From Amphirosellinia nigrospora (taxonomy: Eukaryota; Ascomycota; Sordariomycetes; Xylariales; Xylariaceae): DNA of 64,000 nt. The notes under the pieces are model-generated. The model worked only from the letters and a program-made list of their open reading frames with translations, ran no database searches and had not been told where the DNA came from. Below are positions 23,358 through 37,522 of the stretch, one piece after another (the stretch's first letter is position 1; each line of letters begins with the position of its first letter). Both the position numbers and the translations under genes were made by a program. The DNA lies in the NCBI GenBank assembly GCA_004123355.1, contig SCHM01000003.1, positions 7,769,058 through 7,833,057 of the forward strand, read 5' to 3'.

Positions 23358-26300
23358 ATTAAAAGTTTTATTATAATTTTATATTTTATTAAAAATAAAG
23401 TTATAAAAATATATACTAAAAGATTATTATTATGTTTATATTAATTATTGCGATTTTTAATTCGCTAGAAGATTTTTTACTATAAAAATAAAACTTTATA
23501 ACGTTTATAATTTTAAAGGATTTTTAAAAGTATTTATAACTAGAAAAAACGCGATTTTTTTAGTTTATAAAACTAAACGTACTAAATATATTTAACTTTT
23601 TTATATTTATAAATATTAATCTAGCGATTATTATACTAATAAATTTAATAATAAACGGATAAACTTTATATATTAATATTTAATAATGCTATAATATTAT
23701 TTTAAAATAATATAATATTTACCGAAATAAAGTTATTAAATTTTTTAAATAAATATAAAAAATAGTAAATTTAAACTATAAGTTAATTTATATAAAAGTT
23801 TATTAGATTTTTAATTAGTAGTATAATAATTTAAAAAAGCTTAGCAAAATAATAAGCTAAATTTTTAAATATAAATATTAAAATAATTATAAAGCGTTTA
23901 TTAGTTTTATAATAAAAAAACTTATTAAAAACTTCGCTAAATAAACTAATAAATAATTAAATAAAATTATTAAAGCAAATATTAAAAAATTAAATATTGC
24001 AGAATTATTTAAGCTTATAGTTAATTTAAAAAAAGCTTTACGTAATATTAATTTATTTTAGGTTATATTATTAAAAAAGATTTATAGCAATAAAATTTTA
24101 AATAATATTTTAAATTATTAAACAATAGTTATTAAGCTTTAATATAAAGCTTTTATATTAAACATAATATAAATATTTATAAAGATTATTAAAAAAAAAG
24201 TTTTTATTATTTATAAAACTAGTAAATAAAAAAATATAAAAATTATTTAATTTATTTTAATAAAAATTAACTTAAATAGATTTATTAAAAACGAAAAATA
24301 TATTTTTAAATAGTTTAAAACTAATTAAATAGCTAACGTAATAATTTTAAAAAGAATTTTTTAAATATTTTTATAAAACGCTTTAAAATAAATATATAAA
24401 CTAAAACTAAAAAAAAAAACTTTAATATAATAGATTATATAGTTTATTATAAAAAATATTTAATTATAAACTATTAATTTATTTTTTAAAGCTTTGTTTT
24501 AAAATTTTAAAACTAGTATTTATTTTAAACGTATTATTTATATACGAATAATTATTAAAAATAGCGTTAAAAAAATAATAAAACGTACTAAAAACTAGCA
24601 GAAAAAAAAACGCGTTAAATTTAACGATTAATTTATAAATTAATACGAAAATTAATTTATATAGCCGTTAATAGTATATACTATAAGCTTTTTTATAATT
24701 AATAAAAAGCTCGCTAAATTATATATATTATATAATTATATTATAATAAATTTTAAGTTTAATATATATATTTTTAATTAAATAAGTTATTTTTTAAATT
24801 TTAAAAATATTAACTTAAAAAATATAATACTAGCTAATAATAACGCGATTAAAATATATAGCTATAAAAAAATCAATATTAAAATATAAAACTAAAAAAA
24901 CTTATAGTTTATAAGTTTTATAATATAGCTTTTTGTTTTAATATAGTATTAATTTTATTTTATTATAAGTTTTTAATTATAAAAATATTTATTAAAAAAT
25001 AAATTTAATTTAAATTTTTTAAAATATTAATAAAAAAAGCTTTTATATTTATTAACTTAAATATATAAATAATTTATTATAAAATATTTTTTAGTACGTT
25101 TAATAAAGCACGTTTTTTATACCCGAAAAATTTTTTAAACTTTTATATAAAGCGTTTTTAATTATAAACTAGTATATATAAATAGTACTAACGTTTAAAA
25201 TATATAAGTTTTAAACTATTAAAATAACTATTAATATATATTAAAAAAATAATAATTATTTTTCGAAAAAATAATAAAATTAAAACTATAAAATATATTA
25301 ATTATAGTTTTATAAAAGTTTATTAAAAAATAATATAAAAAGCTCGATTAAAGTTTTTAAAGCTAATATTTAGCTAATAATTAATTTTATAAATTTAATA
25401 ATTTAATATAAAAAATAATTATTTATAAAAATAATATTAATTATTAATAAATATTTAAAATATATATAAAATTAGTATATTAATAATAAACGCGTTAATA
25501 TTATATAAGTAGTTTTAAAAATTATATATATTATATTTAGTTTTATTATAAAAATAATATAATTATATAAAATATAATAATAAGCTAATAAATACTATAA
25601 ATAAAACTATTTAATTAGTAAAACTTATATAAAATATTTATAGTATTAAATTTACGATTTTTTTATTATATATTTAAAATTTTAATAAAAAAATAAAATA
25701 AATTAAAATTATTATTAAATAATAAATAAATTTAATAAAAAAAAATATAAGCTTTTTTTTTTTTAGCTTAAAATAGTTTATATTATAATATATTTATATA
25801 ACCGAACTTTTTATTATATTAATAGCTAAAAAGCTTTTTATAAAAAGTTTTATTTATATTTTAATAATTTATAAAGCTATATAAATTTTAAACAGATTTT
25901 AAATATTTTATACTTAATAATATATAAATATATAGCTTTTATTATAATTATTATTATAAAACGTAAAAAAAAAAGTATAAAAAATTTAACTTTAAAGCTT
26001 AAATAAAATATTTAATAAAATATTAGTTTTTTAATATTTATTAAATTTAATTATTACGTAAAAATAAAATAATCGTTATAAAAAATATTATTTTTAATAA
26101 AAATAAGTTTTTTAATAATAATAAAAATAAATTTAAAAACGATTTTTTAAAAATAAACTAAAAACATTATAAAAAACTTATTAATTAAATTAATTATTAA
26201 AATATAGCTAAAATAATAACTAACGTTTTTTACGAACAAAAAAATAATAAACTAAAAAATTTATTATTAAAAAACTTTATTAAACTATTAAATTAAACTA

Positions 26301-26720
26301 AACAAAAAGCTAATTTAAATAATAATAAACTTATAAAAAACAATTTAAAAAATTATATACCGAAAAATTATTTATATATTAATTTAGAATTTTTTTTAAT
26401 ATATTTATATTATTAGAATTATTAAAAGCTATATTATTTAATTTAGCTATAATATAATTAAAATTTATTAATTTAAATATAAGCTATAATTAATCTAGCT
26501 ATTTATATTAAAATTAAAATAAGTTTATATTTTTAAATTAATTTATTAAACTATAAACTATATATTTTAATATAGTTTAATTATATAAGTTATTTATTAT
26601 AAAAAAAATAATATTAAAATATAAAAAGCTAAATTATTAAAAGTTTTTTTAAATATTATAATATTTAAATTTAAATATTAAATATAAAAAAATAATATTA
26701 ACTTATAAAAAAATACTTTT

Positions 26721-26976
26721 ATAAAAGCTTATAATTTATTATTTATTTAATTATAAATATTAAATATTAATAAAAGCTTTAAGCAAAAAAAAAAAAATAT
26801 TTTTATAAAAGCTTATTATTTATTATTTATTTAATTATAAATATTAAATATTAATAAAAGTTTTAAACAAAATAAAAAAAAAATATTTTTATAAAAACTT
26901 GCTATTTATTATTTATTTAATTATAAATATTAAATATTAATAAAAGCTTTAAACGAAATAAAAAAAAAAAATTTTT
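26721..26976 (+). repeat. Three tandem copies of an about 85-bp unit
   Basis: Units start at 26721, 26805 and 26891 (84, 86 and 86 bp), each beginning ATAAAAGC/ACTT and ending in an A-rich run, with a partial fourth from 26977. Copies differ by a few transitions and A-run length, so the array existed before or during mutation. Confidence 0.8.
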
Positions 26977-28805
26977 ATAAAAGTTTATAAACTAAATAAA
27001 AAAAGTTTTTTAAACTAATAATATTATTTTAAAGTTTATTTATAAAAACTATTATTTTAAAAAAAATATATATATTTTAAAATTTATTTTTATTTTTAAA
27101 ATAATATAAAAAGCTTAATTTATATTTATTAAAAATTATTTTAAATAAATAAAATATATTTATTTATAAAGCTATTAAAAAATAAAAATTAAAAAAAATG
27201 CTTAAAAGCTTAATTTTAAATAAACTAGTTTTTAATTATATATAAATATATATATAAATTTAATAAATATAAATATTATAATAAATATAAAGCTTAGCTA
27301 ATAGTACGTAAAAATTAAAAACTAAATTATAATAAAAAAATATTTATATAAATATTTTAATAAAAAAATTGTTTAAAATTTTAATAATTATTATTAAATT
27401 TAATTTTAAATTTAAATAATATAATATTATAAATACTTTTATTAACGTAAAATTTATTAAAAAAGTTTATATATATATTTTAGCTATAAAAAATAAATAT
27501 TATAATTAAACTATTATAAGTTTTTTAGCTTATAAAAGTTTTTTTTATTATAATAAAAAAGTTTTTAAAATTATTAAACGAAATTAATTTTAAACTAATA
27601 TTTTATAAATTTTATTATTTTTTAAAAAATAAAATATTTATTTTTTTATATTAATAATATAAATAATTATATATATTTTTAAAAACTTTAAAATAGCTAA
27701 TATAATAATTATTATATTAAAATCTTAGTATAAATTAATTAAAAGTAAAATTTATAATAGTTTTTAAAAATAAAAATAATTTAAAATAAATAAAAATAAT
27801 TATTATAGTTATTTTAAACTTTTTATATTAAAAAATTATTAAGCTTTAAAATATAACATTATATATATATATTATTATTTTAATAAAAGCAAATAAGCTA
27901 TTTTTATATAAAAAATAGCTTTATTTTTAATATATAATAATAATAAAAAATAGGTTTAATTTTATATATAGCTATTATTATATATTTAAATATAATATTT
28001 ATTATTTTTAAGCTATTATAATTTAATTATAACTTTTTTCTTAAATATTATAAAGCTATAAATAAAATATTTTTATATTTATTATTTATATAATATTATA
28101 TATTATAATTTAATAATAAAATAATTTTATAATAGCTAATAATATATTATTTATAATAATATTATTAATAAAAAAAGCTTTTAAGTTTATATTATAAAAC
28201 TTTTTAATAAAACTATAAATTAAAAAACTAATAAATAAAATATAGTTATAACGTTTATTATAAAAGCTAAATTATTAGCGTTAGTTTAAGCTATTAAAAA
28301 AGCTATATATATAATAAGCTTATTATTAAGTTAATATAATTTTATTTATAATATATTTAAATTTAATATAATAATTAATAAACTATAAAACTAGTTATTA
28401 AAAAATTAGCTTTTTTACGTATTAAGTTATAATATATTAATATTTATAACTATTAATTATATTAAAAGTTAAAAATAGAACTTTAATAATAATATATACG
28501 TTTATTAGCGAAAATATTATTAATAGTTTTATTAAAGCTTTATTTATTTAATAATAAATAATACTTTTTTAATAATTAAAGCTAATTAAGCTATTTATTA
28601 AGCTAATAATATTAACAAACTAATTATTTATATTAAAAAAAATCGAAAATTAATTAATAAGCAAAAAATTAATTATAAACTATTAATTAATATATTTTAT
28701 TTTTTATTTATTAAATATTAAAATTTAAGTTATAAGCGCTTATAATATAAGTAAAAAATTAATTAATTTTTGTTTAAAAGCTTTAAAGGTTATTATATAT
28801 AATTT

Positions 28806-28891
28806 AAAAAAAAAAAAAAAAAAAAAAAATAACTGCTTAAAAAGCTTGCGATTTTGCTACTTAAATAGCTAGAATTTAATTTTAACCGGCT

Positions 28892-28925
<34 letters not shown>
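28806..28925. repeat. Opposed poly-A / poly-T tracts
   Basis: Twenty-four A (28806-28829), a 64-base spacer of more mixed composition, then thirty-two T (28894-28925). The arms could pair into a long A:T hairpin. Located in the non-coding 3' part of the inner element. Confidence 0.85.
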
Positions 28926-28928
<3 letters not shown>

Positions 28929-29603
28929 GCTCCAGAAAACTTTTAATAAAATATATATTATAATATAAAGCAGCAAGCTAGCGTATAAGCTTAGCAGGAA
29001 AACGTACGGCAAAAATAGCAATAGTAATAATAATATATTCGATTAAAATATTATATAAAGCGTAAAAAGTTTATTTAATATTTAAAAGTTAATTATTATT
29101 AAATAAATTATTAATTAAAATAAAAAATTATTTATAGCTTTTTTATAAATATATTTAAAAATATACGTAATAATATATGTTTATTATTAATTATTTATAT
29201 ATAATATATTATTAAAACAAACCTACGAAAACGTTTTTAATATACCCGAAAATATAAAATTTTATAACGAACTAATAAACGTTTTAGCTTAAAGTAAAAA
29301 ATAACGTAATAATATATTATTTATTTTATAACTATATAAATAATAAACCGGGCTAATAATAATAAAAAATAACTATAATAATAATTAATAATAATAATAA
29401 ATAAACGTTTTAATAAAGCTAAAATAAAAACTAGCGTTATTTAAATTATTTATTTAACCGAGTTAATAAAAATATTAAAAAAACTTAACGTTAAACTAGC
29501 GATTTTAAAAATAATAATTATAGTAATAATAATTAAAGCTTAGCGAACTAACGTATAAAAATAATAATAATAAAGCTTTATAAACGCTATATATTTAATA
29601 TAA

Positions 29604-29703
29604 CCTAGATCGGCTAGCCGGGGCGAGCTAGGAATAGCGGGGGGTAGCAAGCAAAAATATTTTTTTCGCCCGAAAATAAAAATAAAAATAAAAATAAAAA
29701 TAA
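29604..29703. repeat. GC-rich patch followed by (AAAAT)n
   Basis: 29604-29671 keeps runs such as GGGGCG and GGGGGG in otherwise AT-saturated DNA and is followed by about five AAAAT units at 29674-29703. It is the only such patch inside the island. Confidence 0.75.
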
Positions 29704-30254
29704 GCTATTAAACTATTTAATAATAAATTATATAAATATATAAACAATATTTATAAAAAAAATAATAATATAATATAAGTTTTTATTATATATATTAATA
29801 ATTAAATATATATTAATATTAAGTTTAATAGCTATTAATATTATATATTATTAAAAATAATTTAAATATATATTAAAAGTTTATAATTATTTAATTAAAC
29901 TATATATAAATTAATATTAATTTTAGTTATTATTTAAAAAGTACGCGTATATAGGTATATATAACTGTTTATTTATAAGTTTTAAAACTATAGTAATTAA
30001 AAAAACAGAAAAAAAAAAAAAAAAGCGGCTAATATTTATATAAATAAATTAATTATTATTATTTATATAATTATTTATATTATTTAGTTATATAATAATA
30101 ATTAGCTTTATAATATTATATTAAATATAGGTTATAAAGTATTTATTACTATAATATATTAATAAACGATCTATTTATTATATTTTATATAAATTATACG
30201 TTTATTAATTAAAACCTAAAAAAAGTAATTAAATTTTTTTTTTTTAAAAAAGTA

Positions 30255-30454
30255 TATTAAATTATATATTAATTAATGATCTATTTATATATTATTAAAT
30301 AAATTACCCGGTTGTTTATTTAATATATATAATAATACGCTAGGGCTTAATTAGTAGCTAGTGCTCCTGTTAAATTTTTATACTAAAAATGCCTTAATTA
30401 AGCTTAAAAGCGATATATAAATAGATTAATATATATATATTATTGAATTTAATA
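30255..30454 (+). repeat. Inner element 3' LTR
   Basis: About 200 bp; aligns base for base with the 5' LTR through ACCCGGTTG and the GCGATATATA segment. Much more AT-shifted than its partner in its first half. Followed by GTAGC at 30455. Confidence 0.85.
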
Positions 30455-30602
30455 GTAGCTACTTAAGCAAATTTTTTAGTATTTAGTAAAAAAATAGCTT
30501 ACTTAGTTTATAACTAAAAAACTAAAAATATATAATAGTATAAATATATTAATTAAGCTAATTAATTTAATATTACCTTTTAATATTAATATTATTTTTA
30601 TA
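30455..30602 (+). repeat. Outer element 5' LTR, right part
   Basis: Continuation of 22979-23154 after the insertion. It matches 37374-37522 and ends at TATTTTTATA, corresponding to TATTTCTACA of the right LTR. A TAGTAGTTAGC stretch just after it sits where a primer-binding site is expected. Confidence 0.8.
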
Positions 30603-33600
30603 TAGTAGTTAGCATATTTTACGATTAATTAACCTTTAAAACGTTTAATTAGCATATTTTAGTTATTTTTAGCTATTAATTTAAGTTAATAAATATTAAC
30701 TAAAAAAAAATTAAAAAAATTATCGTAAATTTAAAAATTAAAATAATAAAATATTAATACTTATTTAATAAAATAACTAATTAATAAATTAATACTTAGT
30801 AATAATTAAAAGTAATAATATATAATTTTAAAATATATAAAAGTAAGCTATACTAGAAAAAAAAAAAAATAATAAAATTACCGGAGATTTTAAAAAAAAA
30901 ATTAAAAATAATTTATTAATTATAAATATAAAATAAAACTTATAAAAAATAAGTTTAATAAAATTATTAATAACTTAAAAAAATTAAACAAATTAAATAA
31001 AAAATTAGTTCTAGTTAATTTAATTAATTTAATCGATTAAATTAATTTAGCTAGTAAAAATATATTCGAAATATTTAATAATAAATAATATTATTAAGAA
31101 AATAATTAAAAAGTATTAAACTTTTTAAATAAAATAGCAAAAAAATAAATAAGTTTTTTAAAAAGTTTAAATCGATCGATTTTAAAAAAAAAAAACTAAA
31201 ATATAATTTTTAAAAAAAAGTTTAAAAGTAAAAAAAAAAAAAAAATTACCCCTATTTTAAATTTAAACCTAAATTTGTTAAATTTATTATTATTACCGTT
31301 AGATTTAAAAAAATCTAATAATATTTATATTAAATAATATAATTATTTTATTACGGAAAAACTCAGAAAAGCTTTTATTTATAAATAAAACTAAACTAAA
31401 ATAGCGTAAATTTAAATTAAAGCTCAATAAAAAAACTATTTAAAAAAAACCTAAAACTAATTAATATATTAATATAATTTATACTTTATTATAAAAATTA
31501 TTAAATATAATCCTAAAAACTTTATTAGTTCGTATAAAAAACTAATATTAATATAAATAATTATTAGCATATTAAAACTAGCTTTTTTAAACCTAATTAA
31601 AAATATTAAAAAAAGTTATATATATTAAAAATCTTTAGTAAAACTATATATATAATAAACTAAATATACTAAAAAAATATATAAAATAAATTATTATTAT
31701 AATATAATAAAAAAAAATCTTATTTTTTATTTATAAATTTTTTTAAAAATATAAAATAATATAAAAAACTAAAAAAAAAAATAAATTTAAACTAATAAAT
31801 TATAATATTTATAGCTATAATAAAAAATAAAATAATAGTTTAATATAATATTACTATTAAAGTTATAAAATATAAAAAATATTATATTTAAAATTTAATT
31901 AATAATTAATAATAATTTTAAAACCTATATAAAAAAAAGCTTAAATTAAAAGATTATAAAAAAAAAAGTTTAATAATAATATTACTAATAAAAATAAAAA
32001 TTAAACAAAGTAATAATAAAAGTAAAAATTATAAATTAAATTTTAAATTTAATTTTAAAAAAAAAAATAATAAAAAAAAAAAGCTTAAATATTTTAAATA
32101 TAACTAATAAAGTTATATTGCTAAAAATTACTTTAATAAAAATAATAATAACTAAAATTAAAACTTTAAACAATTAAAAACCTATAATATTTATAACAAG
32201 CTTATAAAAAATTAAAAAGCTATTTATAACTTTAAAAATAACTTTAGTTATTTTATATAAATATAAATATTTATAAAATCTAATAAATCTTTATAACTAT
32301 AAAATATTATTTTTTCTTTATTATATTTAATTTATTTTTTTTATTTTAAATAATTATAATATTACTAATTATAAATAAAACTACGTTATATAAAATAACC
32401 TTAAGTTAAAAAGTTATTATAGCTTAAAAAACTTTAATTTAAAAACTTTAACCTAAAAAACCTTAATTTAAAAAGCTTTAACTTAAGAAATTTTAATTTA
32501 AAAAATAGCTTTAGTTTTAATAATTATATTAAGCTAAAAAAAACAATAATAAATTTATTTATAAAAAAAATTACTATAAACTTTTTTTATAGAAAAAAAT
32601 AATTATAAACCTATTTATTATAGCAAACTTATTTATTAATTAAAAAATAATAAACTTTTTTATTAAATAAAAGCTAGTTTTAATAATAATAAATCTAAAA
32701 TAATTCGAAACTAATTATTAAACTAATTATTAAGCAAAAAACTATAACAATAATATTTTTAACTATATTATTTTTTTATGATTTTTATTTTAATAGCAAT
32801 TTTAAATAACCTAAGTTAAAAAAATATACTAAATATTAAAATTATTAATAATAATAGACTAAATATTAAAATTATTATATAAAAAAACAAAATATTTTAA
32901 AATATTTATATTTTAAAAAATTATTATATTTTAATATATAAGCGTTATATTTTATTTAATATAAAATTAAATATAAAAATATATAATAATAAACTAACTT
33001 TAAAAAAAAGTTAATAATAAATTTAACTAAAAAATAAAAAAATATATAGTTTATATAAAAAATAAACTATATAAATTAAAAAAATTAGCATTATTATAAA
33101 AAACTTTAAAACTTTTAATAAAAATAAATATAATATAAACGTAAAATATATTTATTTATTTTATTGTTTTTATTAAATATATTTTTAAAAAACAATTATA
33201 TAAATAAAAAATTATCTAAATAAATATACTATAAAAAATAACCGTAAAATAACTATTATAAATTTTAATATTTAATAATATTTTTTTATAAATATATAAA
33301 AAAAAAAGCTTTATATAATATATTAACCTTAAAAAAAGCTATAAAAATTCGCGCTAAATATAATAAATAAAATTAAAACATTAAAAAATTATTATTTAAA
33401 TTATTATTAAAAAAAAAATAAAAATAACTTTTAAAATCTAAAATAAATTAATTTTTTAATATTATTAGCTATATTATTTTAGTACTAAAAAGTTAATATA
33501 AACAATTAAATATATTATAAATATTAATATCGAACTTAAAAAAGTTAAATATTTTTTTTGCTTTATTTATAATTAAACTAAACTAAAAAATATATTTTAA

Positions 33601-36600
33601 AAAAGCTATTAAAAAACTAATTATTTAAAAAAAATAACTTAAATAAACTTTAGCTAAATTAAACTAATTTTAATCGAAAAATATAAATATTTTTTATTTA
33701 TAATAAATAATAATAATAAATATTATATTTTTAAAATATATAAAATAAAAAATAAAACAAAAAATATTATTAAAATATATTTATAATAAATAAATAAAAA
33801 ATTAATACTTTAAATATTTTAATTTAATAAAAACTACTAAAAAAAATACCGCATTTTATATATAATAATAGCAAAAAGTTTAATATAAAAAATCTAAAAA
33901 TATTTTATAATAAAATAAAAATAACTATTATTATTTTATTATTTATAAATTAGTATTAAAATAATATAATTAAAAAATTAATAAATTTTATTTAAAATAA
34001 AACTAAAGTTTTATTTTTATAAACTAAATTATTAACTAATTTTAAATATATAAAGTTTTAATAATTATATATATTTTTAATAAAACTAATTAATTTATAA
34101 TAAAAAAATAACTTTAGCTAAAAAATATTTTAATTATTTAAATTAAAAAAAAATAATAAATTTAACTTTAATAATTTATAAATAATAAATATATATTATA
34201 TAATATTTATTAATAAATTTATATATATATTAGCTAAAAAGCTAAAATTAAAAAAACTAATATTATATTTTTAAATTATAAAAATATATTTAATTATATA
34301 GTTTAACTTATTAAAAATAGCAAAATATTATATATATTATATATAATTTCTTATAAAAATATTAAAAATATAAATAACGCTTATAATTTTAAAATATTAT
34401 ACGTTTATTATTTTTTAAAATATAATATAAATTTAAGCAATATTATTAAAAAATTAAAAATTTTATTTAAATATAAAACTATAATTATAATATTATCGAA
34501 AATAATATTATAAATAATAAAAACGAACTAAAAAAATATAATTAACCGAAAAACAATAATAAAAAACTAACTTTTATTATTAAACGTAGCAAAAAAAAAC
34601 TTAAAAAAACCTAATTAAAAGTTTATATTTATTATATAAAATAAATAAAAATTATTTTAATATAATTTATATTTTAAATATAATATTAAGCTAAAAAAAA
34701 TAAAATATATATATAAATAATTTTATAAACAATTTAAAATATAAAACTAAAATAAATAAATTTAAAACTTAAAAAATTAATATAATATTTATAGCTTATA
34801 AAAAACTAAATTAAATAAATTAAATTATTTTTATATTTTTAAAAAACTACTTTTATATAAATTATTTATAAAAATTATTAAAAAAGTTTATAATAAAAAT
34901 ATTTATTTTTAATAAATTTATTTTAAAAAAACACTTATAAAAAAAATAAAAAAAATAGCTTAAAGCTATATTTAAAAAAATATATAGTTTATTTAAATAT
35001 AATATTTTAAAATTTATAAAACGTATAAAAGCTATTTATAGCTATTTTATTAATTTTATATAAATATTTAAAAAAAATATTTATTAATTAATAAACTAAA
35101 TAAATATAAAGCTAAAATTTATATTTATAAGTTTATTTAATATAAAAATATTAATTATAATAAAACTTTTATTTTTACGGCTTAAATAGCGTTATAAAAA
35201 ATTTTAATAGTTTTAATAGCCGCTTAAAAATAATATATTATTTAAATCGATTTTATAGCAATATATTTTAATAAAGCTTTTTATAAAAAAATATTTATAA
35301 AATAGTTTAAAATACTAAAAAAATACTTTAAAACTTTTAAATTAAAATAAAAAAAATATAACTAGCTAATTAAAAAAATTATTAAACTATAAAACTTTTA
35401 TATATTTTAAATAATTAAAACATAAATAATAAATTAAAACTAAAAAAATCGTAAATAAAATTAAATTTAAGCTTATAATTTTAATAATACTATATATATT
35501 AACTATAAAATAAAAAAAGTTATAATATTTTATATAAATAATTTTTTAATTATAAAACTTAATTTAAATTATTTAAAAAATATTATTATAAAAATTAATA
35601 ATAGTTTTAATAAGCAATTTAAACTAAACTAATTAATTTTTAAATATATAAATTATAAAAAATAAAATTAATAATAATATAAATTTTAATTAAAAATAAT
35701 ATATAATTAAAATATTAAATTTTATCGGCCTAAGTTTAATATATAAATATTTTATATTTATAAATATTAAAAAAATAATTTATACTATAAAACGTAAAAA
35801 AAAGCTTATTTTTAAAAATAAAATATTTAATTATATTTTTTATTTAATAAGTTAAGTTTTTTATTTAAATTATTAAGCTTAATATAAACTTTATTATTTT
35901 TATTTAAATAAAATTTATAATAAATCTTTTAATAAATATATTAAAAATATAAAATAATTAACTAAATATATAAAAAATATTTTAAATATATAAATTAAAT
36001 ATAATAAGCTAAAAAAAACTATTTATATAAAATTTATAATAATATAATTTATTGTTATTATTAATATTATTTTATATTAAATTTATAAAATAGCAATTAT
36101 TAATAAAATATATTATATTTTTAAATAGCGCGCTAATGCTATAATATTTTAAACTATAATTAGTTATAGCGAAAAATTTATTAAAATAAATATATTATAA
36201 TAAATAAAATAACAAATAATTTAATAAATAAAAACTTTTTAAATAAACTTAAAATATTATTAAATAGTTTATTATTTTTTTATATAATAATATAAAAGCT
36301 ATAAGTTAGTTTAAATATATAGCTATATTAAAGCAAAAAAAGTATATAAAATAATATATTATATTAACTAAAAAATATAAGCTAACTATATTAAGCTAAT
36401 ATATATAAAGTTAAAAAATAATCTAGCTAATAAGTTAACTAAACTATTAAAAAAAACTAAATATTAAAAGTTTTTATTTTTATTTAATTTATAAATTAAA
36501 AAAATTAGTAAAAAAAAAAATAAAGCTAAACTTTTTTAAAACTTTATATAATAAATAATTAATAGCTTAAGCTTATTATTATTACTAAAAAAAAAAAATT

Positions 36601-37208
36601 ACGATATATTAATTTTTTAAAAATAATTAACTTAATGTTTTAATACTTATAATACTTTAAAACTTATAAATTATATAAACCGATTTAATCTATTTTATTA
36701 TACGATTAATAAGCTTATTAAATATTAAAAAAAATAATACTTAGCTAAAAATAACTAGCGTTATTTATTTATTTTTTAGATTTAAAAAGTTTTAAAAGTC
36801 TAAATCTAAAAAGGTTTAAAGTTTTAAAAAAATAACGTTATCCGGTTGCTTATTTAATAAATACCTAAATAAATATAAAAAAACGGTGCTATTTATTTTA
36901 TATATTTTATAAAAAATAAAATATTTTAAAAGTTTTTTTTTTAAACTTTAAAATAAATAAAAATTATACTAAAATTATAATAGCAATAAAAACGTTTATA
37001 AAAACAATTTTAAGCTAAATAAAAAAATAAATCCGTTTTAAAATAAAATATATAGCTTATATATATAGTAAATATTACGTTTAGTTTAATTAATTAACTA
37101 TATTTTTAGTTAAAAAAAAAAGTTTAATTATAATTAAATTAATTTAAAGTTTTTTATTTTTTTTTTTTTCGAAGCTTATAATACTATAATACTTATAGCT
37201 AAAAAAAG

Positions 37209-37522
37209 TATTAATATATAAATCTAGTACTTAATTAGCCTAATAAATTACGTAATTATTAATATTTAAGTAGCTATATAGCACAATAGTACGTAGCTTT
37301 ATATATACGCTAAATATTATATAGCACGCGTAAAAAAAGCCTTTTTATACAAAATAAAAAAAATATTAAGCTGCGTAGCTACTTAAACAGATTCTCTAGT
37401 ATTTAATAAAAAAATAACCTACTTAATTTATAACCAAAAAACTAAAAATATATAATAGCATAAATATACTAATTAAGCTAACCAATCTAATATTGCCCCT
37501 TAATATTAACACTATTTCTACA
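37209..37522 (+). repeat. Outer element 3' LTR
   Basis: 314 bp. The first half is AT-saturated; the last 140 bp keep many C but few G, so this end appears to have lost G mainly. It ends TTTCTACA and is followed by the ACCAG duplication. Confidence 0.85.

Larger units (their letters stand above)
23155..30454 (+). mobile_element. Inner LTR retrotransposon (Copia superfamily), fossil, nested in the outer 5' LTR
   Basis: A 7.3 kb element with LTRs of about 200 bp (23155-23357 and 30255-30454) and a GTAGC duplication. The internal part is AT-saturated by RIP and broken throughout. A faint stretch at about 28.2-28.55 kb resembles the RNase H end of a Copia polyprotein in the plus direction. Beyond it, 1.6 kb before the right LTR are non-coding and unusual: opposed A and T tracts, scattered GCA/GCAAGC patches, a GC-rich patch at 29.6 kb and (AAAAT)n. 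It is the younger of the two because it interrupts the other. Confidence 0.85.
22979..37522 (+). mobile_element. Outer LTR retrotransposon (Copia superfamily), fossil, split by a second element
   Basis: An old element of about 7.2 kb without its insert, bounded by ACCAG duplications. Its left LTR is in two parts (22979-23154 and 30455-30602) because the inner element landed inside it; the right LTR is 37209-37522. LTRs begin TG and end CA. The internal part (30603-37208) is almost pure A/T, with traces that resemble a Gag zinc knuckle near 32.1 kb and the C-terminal end of a Copia polyprotein near 36.4 kb, so the reading direction is plus. It is broken throughout by RIP, with hundreds of transitions, and cannot be active. 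It is older than the element inside it. Superfamily assignment is moderately sure; borders are very sure. Confidence 0.85.

Noticed and set aside
26721-26976. Regular repeats that might suggest a CRISPR-like array
   Set aside because: Contiguous tandem units without unique spacers, in eukaryotic retroelement DNA.
23360-30250. Island as a centromere
   Set aside because: Fully explained by two nested retroelements with precise borders; at 14.5 kb it is an ordinary RIP island.
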